The notes: generated by a model from the letters alone, not told the origin. 64,000 nt of DNA from Syntrophaceae bacterium UBA1411 (GCA_002304995.1 DBPV01000044.1:15735-79734), one strand, 5' to 3'; counted from the first letter of the stretch, positions 51,746 through 60,588 are shown. Made by a program: numbers and translations.

Positions 51746-52782
51746 ATTTTGAATTACGCCGTGATCGCATCGTCGCCCGCTGGCGGGACAAAAAAACGGA
51801 ATGGGTCATCGAACCGCGCTACTGGAGAAACCCGACCATCGGCATCGGTATCCTGTTTCTTCTGCCCTTTTTCGTTTACAGCTATCCGCATATCCTGACC
51901 ATGATCACCACGGCCAATCTCTACGCGGCCATTGCCATTCCGCTGGCTTTGCAGATGCTGGGAACCGGACGGGTCAATTTCGGTCCGCAGCTCTACCTGG
52001 GTATCGGAGGCTACACAGCGGCGCTCCTGAATCTCCATTTCGGCTGGAATCCGGCCATGACGCTTCTGGCAACGATTGTCGTTTGCGCCGGAATCGCATT
52101 GCTTTTAAGCCCCACCACCTGGATTGCCAAGGGCCTTTACTTTTCGCTGATCACACTGATTCTGCCGCTCACTTTTCTCGACGTCACTTACATCTGGGGC
52201 GATATCTTCCGCGGAGAAGTGGGTCTCGTGGGAATGAGCCCCCTGTTGTCGTTTGATAAAGTCACCTGGAACTATGTGGCTTATTACTACCTGTCGCTCA
52301 TTTTGATGCTGCTCTACCTTTTGTTTTGCGACCGGACGGTAAGGTCCCGGATCGGCATCAGCATGGCGGCGGTGAATGAAAACGAGAATGTCGCCCGCAT
52401 GATGGGCATTCGGGTCGACGCCTACAAGGTATTCTTTTATGTGGCGCCGTCCATTTTAACCGGGATTGTCGGCTGGTTTATCGTGCACACGTTCCGCACG
52501 TTTGCCGGCGTCACCTATCTTCCGCTCGAGTTCATGACGAAAATCCTGATTATCGTGATCGTCGGCGGAAGGGCCTTTCTCTACGGCGCCATTCCGGGCG
52601 CCTATCTGATCTCCATTGTCGAAGATTCCTTAAGAGCTCTGGGGCCGGTAAACTATTTCGTCTTCCCGCTGGTTTTGATTGCCCTGATCGTCTTTCTTCC
52701 CCGCGGAGAGGGACTGTGGGGCCTGTATAAAAAAAGACGCCCCCGCGATTATTTCCCCAAATTGCATGTGAGGAGAGAATAG
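51739..52782 (+). CDS. livM: Liv-type ABC transporter permease (LivM)
   Basis: 347 aa. A soluble N-terminal stretch (1-35), then eight or so membrane segments. LivM features: NLYAAIAIPLALQMLGTGRVNFGPQLYLGIGGYTAALL, and the EAA-like loop SRIGISMAAVNENENVARMMGIRVDAYKVFFYVAPSIL near 205-240. It forms the importer channel with LivH. 4 nt before livG. Confidence 0.91.
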   Translation: MVNFELRRDRIVARWRDKKTEWVIEPRYWRNPTIGIGILFLLPFFVYSYPHILTMITTANLYAAIAIPLALQMLGTGRVNFGPQLYLGIGGYTAALLNLHFGWNPAMTLLATIVVCAGIALLLSPTTWIAKGLYFSLITLILPLTFLDVTYIWGDIFRGEVGLVGMSPLLSFDKVTWNYVAYYYLSLILMLLYLLFCDRTVRSRIGISMAAVNENENVARMMGIRVDAYKVFFYVAPSILTGIVGWFIVHTFRTFAGVTYLPLEFMTKILIIVIVGGRAFLYGAIPGAYLISIVEDSLRALGPVNYFVFPLVLIALIVFLPRGEGLWGLYKKRRPRDYFPKLHVRRE

Positions 52783-52786
52783 TCCC

Positions 52787-53521
52787 ATGCTGGAAATATC
52801 ATCCGTATCTAAAAATTTCGGCGGCCTGGCCGCCGTAAGCGACGTCAGCTTTTCCGTTAAAGAAGGAGAAGTGGTGGGACTTATCGGCCCCAACGGCGCG
52901 GGCAAAACAACCCTGCTGAATCTGATTTGCGGCATCTACAAGCCCGACCGCGGTTCCATTCGTTTTGACGGAACGGACATCACGGGCCTGGCCAGCAACA
53001 AAATCTGCAAGCTGGGCATCTCCCGGACGTACCAGATCCCGCAGCCCTTTGAATCCATGACCGCCCTTGCCGGCGTTCTGGTCGGCGTGCTCAACGGCAA
53101 GAAACGCTCCCACATGAGTCTTCCCGACGCGGCCCTGGAAGCCTCCTACTATCTGGAGTTTGTAGGACTCTTTTCCAAGCGCGACACGCTGGCACGCGAC
53201 CTGAATCTTTACGAACTGCGCATGCTGGAGCTCGCCCGGGCGCTGGCGACAACGCCGAAGCTGCTGCTCCTCGACGAGGTGATGGCGGGATTGAATCCCA
53301 CGGAGGCCTCCCGGGCGCTGGATATGATCTGGAGCGCGCAGGACCAGTTTGCCATTACCATTTTGTGGATCGAGCACGTCATGAAGATCATCATGAATGC
53401 GACACAGCGGGTGGTCGTTTTGCAGTACGGAAAAAAGATCGCCGAAGGGCCTCCGCGCGAAGTCACAGCAGACCCCAAAATCATCGAAGCTTATCTGGGA
53501 GCGAGATATGCTCAACATTAA
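52787..53521 (+). CDS. livG: Liv-type ABC transporter ATPase (LivG)
   Basis: 244 aa. Walker A GPNGAGKTTLLN near 36-47, the LivG/F insertion GISRTYQIPQPFESMTALAGVLVG, Walker B LLLLDEVMAGLNPTEA near 160-175, H-loop WIEHVM. The signature is LNLYELRML rather than LAYGDQ-like; this Gly-less form is seen in a LivG subgroup with DEVMAGL. Catalytic Glu is kept. It overlaps livF by 14 nt. Confidence 0.91.
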   Translation: MLEISSVSKNFGGLAAVSDVSFSVKEGEVVGLIGPNGAGKTTLLNLICGIYKPDRGSIRFDGTDITGLASNKICKLGISRTYQIPQPFESMTALAGVLVGVLNGKKRSHMSLPDAALEASYYLEFVGLFSKRDTLARDLNLYELRMLELARALATTPKLLLLDEVMAGLNPTEASRALDMIWSAQDQFAITILWIEHVMKIIMNATQRVVVLQYGKKIAEGPPREVTADPKIIEAYLGARYAQH

Positions 53522-54212
53522 AGATTTAAAAGCCGCGTACGGCGTCATCCCCGTCCTCCACGGTGTCACTCTGGACATCCGCGAAGGAGAACTGGTTGCG
53601 CTTCTGGGGGCCAACGGCGCGGGAAAAACCACCCTGCTCAACAGCATCTCCGGTGTTCTGCCCGCCAAATCGGGAACCATTTCCTTCCGGGGCGAATCCA
53701 TCGGGCATCTGTCTTCCGATCAGATTGTCCACCTGGGCATTTCCCAGATTCCGGAGGGCAGAAAGATTTTTCCCTACCTGAGCGTCAAGGAAAACCTGCT
53801 GATGGGAGCCTCGACCAGGAAAGCCTGGAAAAATCGAAAACAAATGATGGAAAAAGTCTGCGCCCTGTTTCCCATCCTGAAGGAGCGCTCCGAACAGCGG
53901 GCCAGTCTGATGAGCGGCGGCGAACAGCAGATGCTGGTCATCGCCCGCGGACTCATGGCGCAGCCCAAACTGCTCATGATCGACGAACCGTCGCTGGGCT
54001 TAAGCCCGCTCATCATGTCGCAGATCTACGATGTCATCAAAACCTTCCCCGCCGACGGCATTACCGTTTTGCTCTCCGAACAGAATGCCCTCTACGCCCT
54101 GGAAATCGCGAGCCGGGGCTATGTCCTGCAGGACGGCCACGTAGTGCTCGAAGGAAGCAGCGAATTTCTGCTGAACAGTGAACTGGTGAAGAAAGCTTAC
54201 ATAGGAATGTGA
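53508..54212 (+). CDS. livF: Liv-type ABC transporter ATPase (LivF)
   Basis: 234 aa from ATG 53508 inside the end of livG (GGGAG upstream). Walker A GANGAGKTTLLN near 36-47, LivF block GISQIPEGRKIFPYLSVKENLLMGA, intact signature LMSGGEQQMLVIARGL, Walker B LLMIDEPSLGLSP, and C-terminal VLEGSSEFLLNSELVKKAYIG. Two nucleotides separate its stop from the CoA-transferase ATG, so transport and activation genes share one operon. Confidence 0.93.
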   Translation: MLNIKDLKAAYGVIPVLHGVTLDIREGELVALLGANGAGKTTLLNSISGVLPAKSGTISFRGESIGHLSSDQIVHLGISQIPEGRKIFPYLSVKENLLMGASTRKAWKNRKQMMEKVCALFPILKERSEQRASLMSGGEQQMLVIARGLMAQPKLLMIDEPSLGLSPLIMSQIYDVIKTFPADGITVLLSEQNALYALEIASRGYVLQDGHVVLEGSSEFLLNSELVKKAYIGM

Positions 54213-54214
54213 CC

Positions 54215-55573
54215 ATGACCGAAGACTATTTTGAGTTTACGAAAAAGCTTTTTGCTCCGGAGGACATCGCCCGGAAAAAGGAGGCTCTCTCGGGGCTGCG
54301 CGTTCTGGATTTGTCGCACATGATTTTCGGCCCGACCACGGCAAAAGTGCTGGGTCAGTTCGGCGCCGACGTCATCAAGGTGGAAGTCCCGTATCAGGGC
54401 GACTACTGGCGCGGTGGAACTTACTGGGGCAAGTATTGGAAGCATTCCAATCCGCTGTGGCACTTTATCAATCCCGGCAAATATTTCGTCGGCATCGACG
54501 TCAAAAAACCCAAGGGCAAGGATCTGATCCTCAGGCTTGCTGAAAAAGCGGATGTGGTCATTGAGAATTTCACCTCCGGGACCGTGGAGGCCTGGGGCAT
54601 CGGCTATTCCCAGGTGAGTCGGATCAATCCGAAAGTCGTATACGCCAGCCTCAGCACCTACGGACAGTTCGGGCCTTACCGGTATTTTCCGGGCTGGGAC
54701 CTCCTGGCGCAGGGCGCCAGCGGCGTTCTGGCGGCGACCGGTCATCCCGGTACGGACAAGTATTTCAAGGTTCCCGACTTTTTCGGCGATTTCTTTCCCG
54801 GCTATTTCGCGGCCATGCTCATCCTGATCGCGCTCAACTACCGGGAGCGCACGGGTGAAGGTCAGTACATCGACGGCTGCCAGGCGGAAATCCTGATGCG
54901 GTCGCTTTTCCACTTCACCTATGCCGACGCCATGGGAAAGGACCTGGAACGCACCGGCAATGCGGACCCGAATTGCTCTCCTTCGGGAATTTTCAAAACG
55001 CGGGACGGAAAGTTTCTGGCGCTCGGCATTGCCACCGACAAACAGTTTCAGGCCCTGTGCAAGGCGATGAATCGCGACGACCTGGCCCGTGACGAAAGAT
55101 ATCAAAAAGCCGCCCGCCGGCTCCAGGCGGACTCTGCCGAGGCCTTAGGCAAAGCGGTTGAATCCTGGATCAAAGAAAAAGATGCGGACGAAATTGTCGC
55201 CCTCGGCCGCAGGCACCGCTTTGCCGCGGCGGAAGTTCTGGACGACGTCCAAATTGCGAACGATCCGTGGCGCAGGGAACGGGGCAGCGTCATCGATTAC
55301 AACGACGACATGTACAGGAAACTGGTCATTGAAGGACCGATCGCCATGCTGAGCCAAACGCCGGGCCGGACAAAATGGCTCACCCGGCCGCTGGGCTATC
55401 ACAACCGCTACGTGTTCAAAAAAATTCTGGGGCTTTCCGAAGCCGAAATCAAAGCACTTGAAAAAGAACGGGTTGTGGGCAACTGGGATTACCGGGTCGG
55501 GCAGAGACCGCCCATTTACCACGACATCGCCAAAGACAAGATATTCAACTACGAAGGGGGTGAGGACCATTAA
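54215..55573 (+). CDS. Family III CoA-transferase, catalytic subunit (BbsF-like)
   Basis: 452 aa from ATG 54215 (AGGA nine nt upstream; a GTG at 54209 overlaps the livF stop). CaiB/BaiF fold: GLRVLDLSHMIFGPTTAKVLGQFGADVIKVE, NFTSGTVEAWGIGY, ASLSTYGQFGPY, FPGWDLLAQGASG. The catalytic Asp is kept: Asp192 in VPDFFGDFFPGY. TGEGQYIDGCQAE follows. It moves CoA from a donor thioester to a free carboxylate. Tandem with a diverged partner, as in benzylsuccinate CoA-transferase BbsEF. Confidence 0.85.
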   Translation: MTEDYFEFTKKLFAPEDIARKKEALSGLRVLDLSHMIFGPTTAKVLGQFGADVIKVEVPYQGDYWRGGTYWGKYWKHSNPLWHFINPGKYFVGIDVKKPKGKDLILRLAEKADVVIENFTSGTVEAWGIGYSQVSRINPKVVYASLSTYGQFGPYRYFPGWDLLAQGASGVLAATGHPGTDKYFKVPDFFGDFFPGYFAAMLILIALNYRERTGEGQYIDGCQAEILMRSLFHFTYADAMGKDLERTGNADPNCSPSGIFKTRDGKFLALGIATDKQFQALCKAMNRDDLARDERYQKAARRLQADSAEALGKAVESWIKEKDADEIVALGRRHRFAAAEVLDDVQIANDPWRRERGSVIDYNDDMYRKLVIEGPIAMLSQTPGRTKWLTRPLGYHNRYVFKKILGLSEAEIKALEKERVVGNWDYRVGQRPPIYHDIAKDKIFNYEGGEDH

Positions 55574-56915
55574 AGAGCGCGTCTATTCCAGATACCTGCA
55601 GAAAAAGGGAGCGTCGAAGCCTCTTTCCGAGTGGAGCCAGTTTCTTTCCAAGATGATGGCCGTCGAGGGAAAACCGGAGGCCCTGGACGACATGATGGTT
55701 CTCGATTTGAGCTACGCCAATTTTTCCGGAAATGTCACCGCCAGCTTTTTCGCCGAAGCCGGCGCCGAGGTCATCAAGGTTGAGCCTCCCGAAGGAGATC
55801 CGTCGCGCATTCTGAGCCCCTACGGCGCCAACATCCAGGGCGTGGGCGTCCCCTATCTGATGGAGAGCCGCAACAAACGGCACATCACCCTGGACCTCGC
55901 CGGCGCCGAAGGGCGCGAAAACCTCAAGCGTCTTGCCAAACAGGCGGATATCCTCATCGAAACGTTTGCTCCCGGCGAAATGGACGAATGGGGCATCGGC
56001 TATCGGCAGCTCCGGGAGTTCAATCCCGGCCTGATCTACATCGCCATCACGCCCTACGGCCATTACACGGCCAGGGGACAGGAAGCGGCGCATACGCCCT
56101 GGACGGACCTGACCAGCCAGGCCGAATCGGGTCTTGCCGCTCTCATCGGCGACCTCCCCTCTGCACCGGAGCCCTACAACTGGCCGACGCGCGCCGGTTT
56201 TTACGCCGCCGGCTATACGTCCGCCGTCGGAGCGGCCTGCGGCGGCTTGATTGCATCGCTTTTCAAACGCCGCACGGGCGAAGGGCAGATGATCGACATC
56301 GCCGCAGCCGACGCCTTTGCGTCCTGCGTCGGATTTCCGCCGACCATCGGCTATGTCTGGAAGAAGCCGCGCATTCGGTACGGGACCCTGGACTACGGTC
56401 TTTGCCCCTACGGATTTTTCAAATGCAAGGACGGTTACGTGGCGATTGCCTGCTTCCGGGATCAGGATTTCCGGGCCGCCCTGAAACTTTTAGGCAAATG
56501 GAAAATCGAGGAGGACTGGAAAACGCTTCTGGACCGCATCACGGACGATATCGATAAAGTTCTCGAACTCAACGGGATCGTGGAAAAAGCCGTGGCCGAT
56601 CTGACTTACGGCGAGATCAACGAAAAATTTTCCACGTACAGCGTGAAAGCGGCCCGCTCCAAATGGCGCGGCGGAGGGCTTCCCGTGACCACCAAAATGC
56701 TCACCGCAAAAGATGTTCTGCAAGATAAACACTGGCAGGTCCGCGGCACCTTCAATAAAATAGAACATCCGGCATACGGCGTGGTCACACTGCCCATCAC
56801 GGGGAAGATGTCCCGAACGCCCCTGCGCATCAAGTGGATTTCCGCCGGCATCGGCGAGGACAACGACTATATTTTCAAGAAATATGGCTTAAGCGCAAAA
56901 TCGGACAGTGCATAA
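55560..56915 (+). CDS. Family III CoA-transferase paralogue lacking the catalytic Asp
   Basis: 451 aa from GTG 55560, overlapping the previous gene by 14 nt (AAGGGG directly upstream; ATT 55570 is a weaker choice). Same fold: VLDLSYANFSGNVTASFFAEAGAEVIKVEPPEGDPSR, ETFAPGEMDEWGIGY, YIAITPYGHYT, RRTGEGQMIDIAAADAF. Counting back from TGEG, the position of Asp192 in the partner is Gly218 (FYAAGYTSA) with no Asp close by. It probably forms a hetero-oligomer in which it binds substrate or structure rather than catalysing. Confidence 0.82.
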   Translation: MRTIKERVYSRYLQKKGASKPLSEWSQFLSKMMAVEGKPEALDDMMVLDLSYANFSGNVTASFFAEAGAEVIKVEPPEGDPSRILSPYGANIQGVGVPYLMESRNKRHITLDLAGAEGRENLKRLAKQADILIETFAPGEMDEWGIGYRQLREFNPGLIYIAITPYGHYTARGQEAAHTPWTDLTSQAESGLAALIGDLPSAPEPYNWPTRAGFYAAGYTSAVGAACGGLIASLFKRRTGEGQMIDIAAADAFASCVGFPPTIGYVWKKPRIRYGTLDYGLCPYGFFKCKDGYVAIACFRDQDFRAALKLLGKWKIEEDWKTLLDRITDDIDKVLELNGIVEKAVADLTYGEINEKFSTYSVKAARSKWRGGGLPVTTKMLTAKDVLQDKHWQVRGTFNKIEHPAYGVVTLPITGKMSRTPLRIKWISAGIGEDNDYIFKKYGLSAKSDSA

Positions 56916-57159
56916 ACTCTTGGCGCTTTTCCCGCCGGCTCGCCGCACCGCGGCCTGCCGTGTCTGTCGATTTTTCGACCGGCCGTTTCGCCGCTGCCCG
57001 CCACGAAAATGCTTTCCGGGAAAAACGATGGAAATAAACCGCGAAAAATTATAGCATCCGCGTCCGGCCGGGCGCCTGCGCGCACAAAAAAGCCGGACGG
57101 CGGCTCCACCGCGCCGGCACGACCGTCATTTTGAATAACCCTAGAGGAGTGCACAACGT
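56916..57159. other. 244-nt intergenic region before the carboxyltransferase
   Basis: G/C-rich with scattered short inverted pieces (GCCGGACGGCGGC near 57091) but no clean terminator and no ORF. AGAGGAG at 57142-57148 is the ribosome site of the next gene. I could not fit a consensus promoter, so whether the carboxyltransferase is in the importer operon is open. Confidence 0.5.
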
Positions 57160-58779
57160 ATGAATCGAGATCAGAACAAAGACCGGACGGCAAATCCTGC
57201 CGGCGGCGAAACAAAACCGATCCGGCCGGAGCTGGCCGAACTGATCAAACGACTTGCGTTTGGTCTGGACGAAAACCGCCCCGATGTCGTGGAAAAGAGA
57301 AAACAGAAAAACCAGCGCACGGCCCGCGCCAACGTCAACGATTTGTGCGACCCGGGCAGCTTCATCGAATACGGCGCGCTGGCCATCGCCGCGCAGCGCG
57401 GCCGGCGGCCGCTCGACGACCTGATCGCGAAAACACCGACCGACGGCATGATCGCAGGCGTCGGATCCGTGAACGGCAATCGTTTCGGAGAAGACAAGGC
57501 GCGATGCATGGTGCTCGCCTATGACTACACGGTGCTCGCCGGCACGCAGGGCTACTTCAACCATAAGAAAAAGGACCGCATGCTGAAACTCTGCTACGAC
57601 CAGAAACTTCCGCTCGTCTTCTTCGGCGAAGGCGGCGGCGGGCGGCCGGGCGACGTCGACGCCGAAGGCGTCATGGTGGCCGGCCTGGATCTGACGACGT
57701 TCGGTCTGTTCGCACGGCTGAGCGGATACGTGCCCGTGGTCGGCATCGTGTCGGGATTCTGCTTCGCCGGCAACGCCGCGCTTCTGGGCTGCTGCGACGT
57801 GATCATCGCCACGACCGACTCCAGCATCGGCATGGGCGGCCCGGTCATGATCGAAGGCGGCGGCCTGGGCGTCTTCAGGCCGGAAGACGTCGGCCCCATG
57901 GACGTACAGACGCAAAACGGCGTCGTGGATATCGAGGTCGCCGACGACGCCGAGGCGGTTGCCGTGGCCAAAAAATATCTTTCCTATTTCCAGGGGCCGC
58001 TGCCGGCGTGGGAAGCGGGCGATCCGCTGAAGCTGCGCGACGCCATTCCCGAAAGCCGCAAGCGCGCCTACAACGTGCGCAACGTCATTAAAGCGCTCGC
58101 CGACAAGGACTCCTTCCTGGAGCTCCGTCCCAAGTTCGGCCCCGGCATGGTGACGGGCTTTCTCCGCATCGAGGGGCGCCCCTTCGGTCTCATCGCCAAC
58201 AATCCCATGCACATGGCCGGCGCCATCGAAGCCGAAGGCGCGGACAAGGCCGCGCGCCTGATGATGATCTGCAACGCCCACGGCATCCCGATTCTGTCCC
58301 TGTGCGACACGCCCGGCTTTATGGTCGGTCCCGAAATCGAAAAGCGCGCCCAGGTCCGCCACGTCTGCCGGATGTTCGTCGTCGGCTCGCACGTCACAGT
58401 GCCTTATTTCACGGTGGTCCTGCGCCGGGGCTACGGCCTGGGCGTCATGGCCATGGCCAGGGGAGGATTCCACGAATCCTTCTTTACGACATCCTGGCCC
58501 ACGGGCGAATTCGGCGGCATGGGCCTGGAGGGCGCCGTCAAGGCGGGCTTCAAGAAGGAGCTCGCGGCCATCGAAGATCCGCAGAAGCGCGAAGAGTTCT
58601 ACGAGTTTCTGGTGGCCCAGCTTTACGAACGCGGCAAAGCGATCAACATGGCCGCCCATCTGGAAATCGACTCGGTCATCGACCCGGCGGACACCCGCAA
58701 ATGGATCATGCGCGGTTTGAAGGCGGCGCCCGCCCGGCAACCGGATCAGGCCGGCCACACGTTTGTCGATCCCTGGTAA
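57160..58779 (+). CDS. Biotin-dependent acyl-CoA carboxylase carboxyltransferase subunit
   Basis: 539 aa, ATG after AGAGGAG. PF01039-type double crotonase fold: N-lobe with DPGSFIEYGALAIAAQRGRR and LGCCDVIIATTDSSIGMGGPVMIEGGG; C-lobe with GRPFGLIANNPMHMAGAIEAEGADKAARLMMICNAHGIPILSLCDTPGFMVGPE. It moves CO2 between carboxybiotin and an acyl-CoA (propionyl-, methylcrotonyl- or related). No biotin carboxylase, carrier or membrane decarboxylase subunit is next to it. Direction (carboxylation or decarboxylation) cannot be told. Confidence 0.87.
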   Translation: MNRDQNKDRTANPAGGETKPIRPELAELIKRLAFGLDENRPDVVEKRKQKNQRTARANVNDLCDPGSFIEYGALAIAAQRGRRPLDDLIAKTPTDGMIAGVGSVNGNRFGEDKARCMVLAYDYTVLAGTQGYFNHKKKDRMLKLCYDQKLPLVFFGEGGGGRPGDVDAEGVMVAGLDLTTFGLFARLSGYVPVVGIVSGFCFAGNAALLGCCDVIIATTDSSIGMGGPVMIEGGGLGVFRPEDVGPMDVQTQNGVVDIEVADDAEAVAVAKKYLSYFQGPLPAWEAGDPLKLRDAIPESRKRAYNVRNVIKALADKDSFLELRPKFGPGMVTGFLRIEGRPFGLIANNPMHMAGAIEAEGADKAARLMMICNAHGIPILSLCDTPGFMVGPEIEKRAQVRHVCRMFVVGSHVTVPYFTVVLRRGYGLGVMAMARGGFHESFFTTSWPTGEFGGMGLEGAVKAGFKKELAAIEDPQKREEFYEFLVAQLYERGKAINMAAHLEIDSVIDPADTRKWIMRGLKAAPARQPDQAGHTFVDPW

Positions 58780-58790
58780 CCAAAGACATC

Positions 58791-58818
58791 ATCGCCGGCC
58801 TTGTCCAGGGCCGGCGAT
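58791..58818 (+). terminator. Hairpin between convergent carboxyltransferase and mltB genes
   Basis: ATCGCCGGCC (58791-58800) and GGCCGGCGAT (58809-58818), ten base pairs with an 8-nt loop, followed by TACTTTTCC. It ends at the mltB stop codon. T run is weak on this strand. Confidence 0.65.
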
Positions 58819-59687
58819 TACTTTTCCAATTCCCCGTACACCATGAGGACCGTATTCACATACACATCGCTGCGGTTGTAGTACCAGAGCGCCTTGCGCT
58901 TCTGTTCGAGGGGCGCATCCTCGCGCCAGCCGTACCGGTACAGATAATTCGCCATGCTGAGCGTTGCGTCGGCCATGTTGAAGGGACTGGCCAGACCGTC
59001 TTCATCGCCGTCGATGCCGAAAATCCAGAAGGAAGACGGAATAAACTGGCCCGGCCCCATCGCGCCGGCAAACGAGCCCTTGAACGTCAGGGGATCGGCG
59101 TCCAGGTGATTGGCGAGGTGCAAAAGAAAAACCATCTCGCCCGCCGCCCAGACGGCTTTTGTTTTTGCCCGGGCCAGCGTGGCTTCATCTTTGAGCTGCG
59201 GGTACTGCGCCGCATAGCGCTCCTGCAGGTTTTTAAGATAATCCGGATCCAGAAGAAAAGCCAGATTGGCGTAAGCGTTGAAGACGCCGTAGGGCATCGG
59301 ATAGTCGCCCAGCCAGGATTCGACGATGAGAATCGCCGTAATGATCCGGGGCGAAACGCCGAAGCGCTTCCGGGCGGCGTCGAGCATCATTGCATGCGTT
59401 GCAATAAAGGAGCGGCCGCGCGCGATCTGACGCGGATCCACCTCCATGACTTCCGGCCGCTGCCGGCTCGGTCTGGGCTTGGAGTAAAACAGGTTTTTGA
59501 GGACAATCTCCGGACGGACGGTCACGCGGGGATCCTGCAGGAGGTTTTGCGCCTGCTCGGGATCAATTCCTTCCGCAACCAGACGCGTTGCGACAACCCG
59601 CCGCTGCGGTTCGTCCGCTTCGGCGGCAAACGCCGCCAGTAACATCATGCCGATCACGAGAATCGAATAAAAAAAACGTCTGTACAT
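58818..59687 (-). CDS. mltB: Lytic murein transglycosylase (MltB/SLT family 3)
   Basis: 289 aa from ATG 59687 (AAGGGTGG). Signal peptide ending near AFAAEA with no lipobox Cys, so secreted rather than lipid-anchored. Catalytic Glu in ITAILIVESWLGDYPMPYGVFNAYANL; the GH103 motifs GSFAGAMGPGQFIPSSF and YNRSDVYVNTVLMVYGEL follow. It cleaves the glycan strand with 1,6-anhydro-muramic acid formation. Shorter than E. coli MltB. Convergent with the carboxyltransferase. Confidence 0.9.
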   Translation of the reverse strand: MYRRFFYSILVIGMMLLAAFAAEADEPQRRVVATRLVAEGIDPEQAQNLLQDPRVTVRPEIVLKNLFYSKPRPSRQRPEVMEVDPRQIARGRSFIATHAMMLDAARKRFGVSPRIITAILIVESWLGDYPMPYGVFNAYANLAFLLDPDYLKNLQERYAAQYPQLKDEATLARAKTKAVWAAGEMVFLLHLANHLDADPLTFKGSFAGAMGPGQFIPSSFWIFGIDGDEDGLASPFNMADATLSMANYLYRYGWREDAPLEQKRKALWYYNRSDVYVNTVLMVYGELEK

Positions 59688-59939
59688 GCATCCACCCTTG
59701 CCCGGCAATAGCCTGCCGAACCCGTTGAAATAGTACCCTCCGGCATCCGGTTCAGGCAAGCGCATTTTTTCCCGCTCAATTTTCCACAGGTTTTGACAGA
59801 GGCGCGCGTCTGCGCCGGGCGGTCGATTTCCCGCCATCACGCCGTTTCCGGGTCATGGCGGAAGCGATCTTAATCATATCAAGATATTGGACGGCTTTAC
59901 CGCGTCTGTGGAAAATATCAGGGACGGCAGGAAATTCTA
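59688..59939. other. Divergent intergenic region between mltB and rplU
   Basis: About 250 nt up to the rplU promoter. An in-frame open stretch extends mltB upstream but contains no ribosome site. I see no ORF, hairpin or repeat; A/T content rises towards the rplU promoter. Confidence 0.5.
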
Positions 59940-59968
59940 TTGACAAACACGCCTAATTTGTCTATAAG
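59940..59968 (+). promoter_or_regulatory. Sigma-70 promoter of rplU-rpmA
   Basis: TTGACA (59940-59945), 17-nt spacer, TATAAG (59963-59968). Transcription would start near 59975, 26 nt before the rplU ATG, leaving no room for a long leader. Confidence 0.85.
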
Positions 59969-60000
59969 GTCCAGTCTTAACGCCAACGAAGGATAAGGTT

Positions 60001-60312
60001 ATGTACGCAATCATTAAAACAGGGGCGAAGCAGCACAAGGTCAGCGAAGGCGATGTCGTGCTGGTCGAAAAACTGGCAGGCGACAAGGGCGCCGAAGTCG
60101 TTTTCAACGAAGTTCTGATGGTCGCCGATGACAACACCGTCACGATCGGCAAACCGTTTGTGGAAGGCGCCACGGTGACCGGCGAAGTCGTTGCTCAGAC
60201 AAAAGGCCCCAAGCTGCTCATCGGCAAAATGAAGCGCCGCAAGGGCTTCAGAAAGAAGACCGGGCATCGCCAGGAATTAACCAGCATGAAAATCAAGAAG
60301 ATCACGATATAG
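60001..60312 (+). CDS. rplU: 50S ribosomal protein L21
   Basis: 103 aa, full family length. MYAIIKTGAKQHKVSEGDVVLVEKL at the start; C-terminal KMKRRKGFRKKTGHRQELTSMKI is the conserved 23S-binding loop. First gene of the rplU-rpmA pair, 12 nt before rpmA, with obgE beyond the terminator as in many bacteria. Confidence 0.97.
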   Translation: MYAIIKTGAKQHKVSEGDVVLVEKLAGDKGAEVVFNEVLMVADDNTVTIGKPFVEGATVTGEVVAQTKGPKLLIGKMKRRKGFRKKTGHRQELTSMKIKKITI

Positions 60313-60324
60313 GCGGAGGACATC

Positions 60325-60588
60325 ATGGCACATAAAAAAGGTCAGGGAAGCTCCCGCAACGGTAGAGACTCCAACGCGCAGCGGCGCGGCGTCAAAGTAT
60401 TCGGCGGCGAAAAAATCCATGCCGGATCGATCATCGTTCGGCAGGTGGGCACCAAAATTCATCCGGGCAACAACGTCGGCATGGGCAAGGACTTCACGCT
60501 GTTTTCGCTCATCGACGGTGTTGTCAAATACGAAAGACTCGACAAAACCCGCAAGAAGGTCAGCGTTTACGCTGCGGCTGCGGCATAA
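60325..60588 (+). CDS. rpmA: 50S ribosomal protein L27
   Basis: 87 aa, ATG with GGCGGAGG. MAHKKGQGSSRNGRDSNAQRRGVKVFGGE is the invariant N-terminus that reaches the peptidyl-transferase centre. It has the direct MAHKK start, not the cleaved N-terminal extension of Firmicutes L27. Confidence 0.97.
   Translation: MAHKKGQGSSRNGRDSNAQRRGVKVFGGEKIHAGSIIVRQVGTKIHPGNNVGMGKDFTLFSLIDGVVKYERLDKTRKKVSVYAAAAA

Noticed and set aside
45057..56915. Calling all three CaiB/BaiF proteins simple CoA-transferases
   Set aside because: The first has the racemase His/Asp dyad and the third lacks the catalytic Asp, so one shared label would hide real differences.
57049..58758. 569-codon minus-strand frame opposite the carboxyltransferase
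   Set aside because: Shadow of a well-conserved PF01039 protein; the product is His/Asp/Arg-rich and has no start signal.
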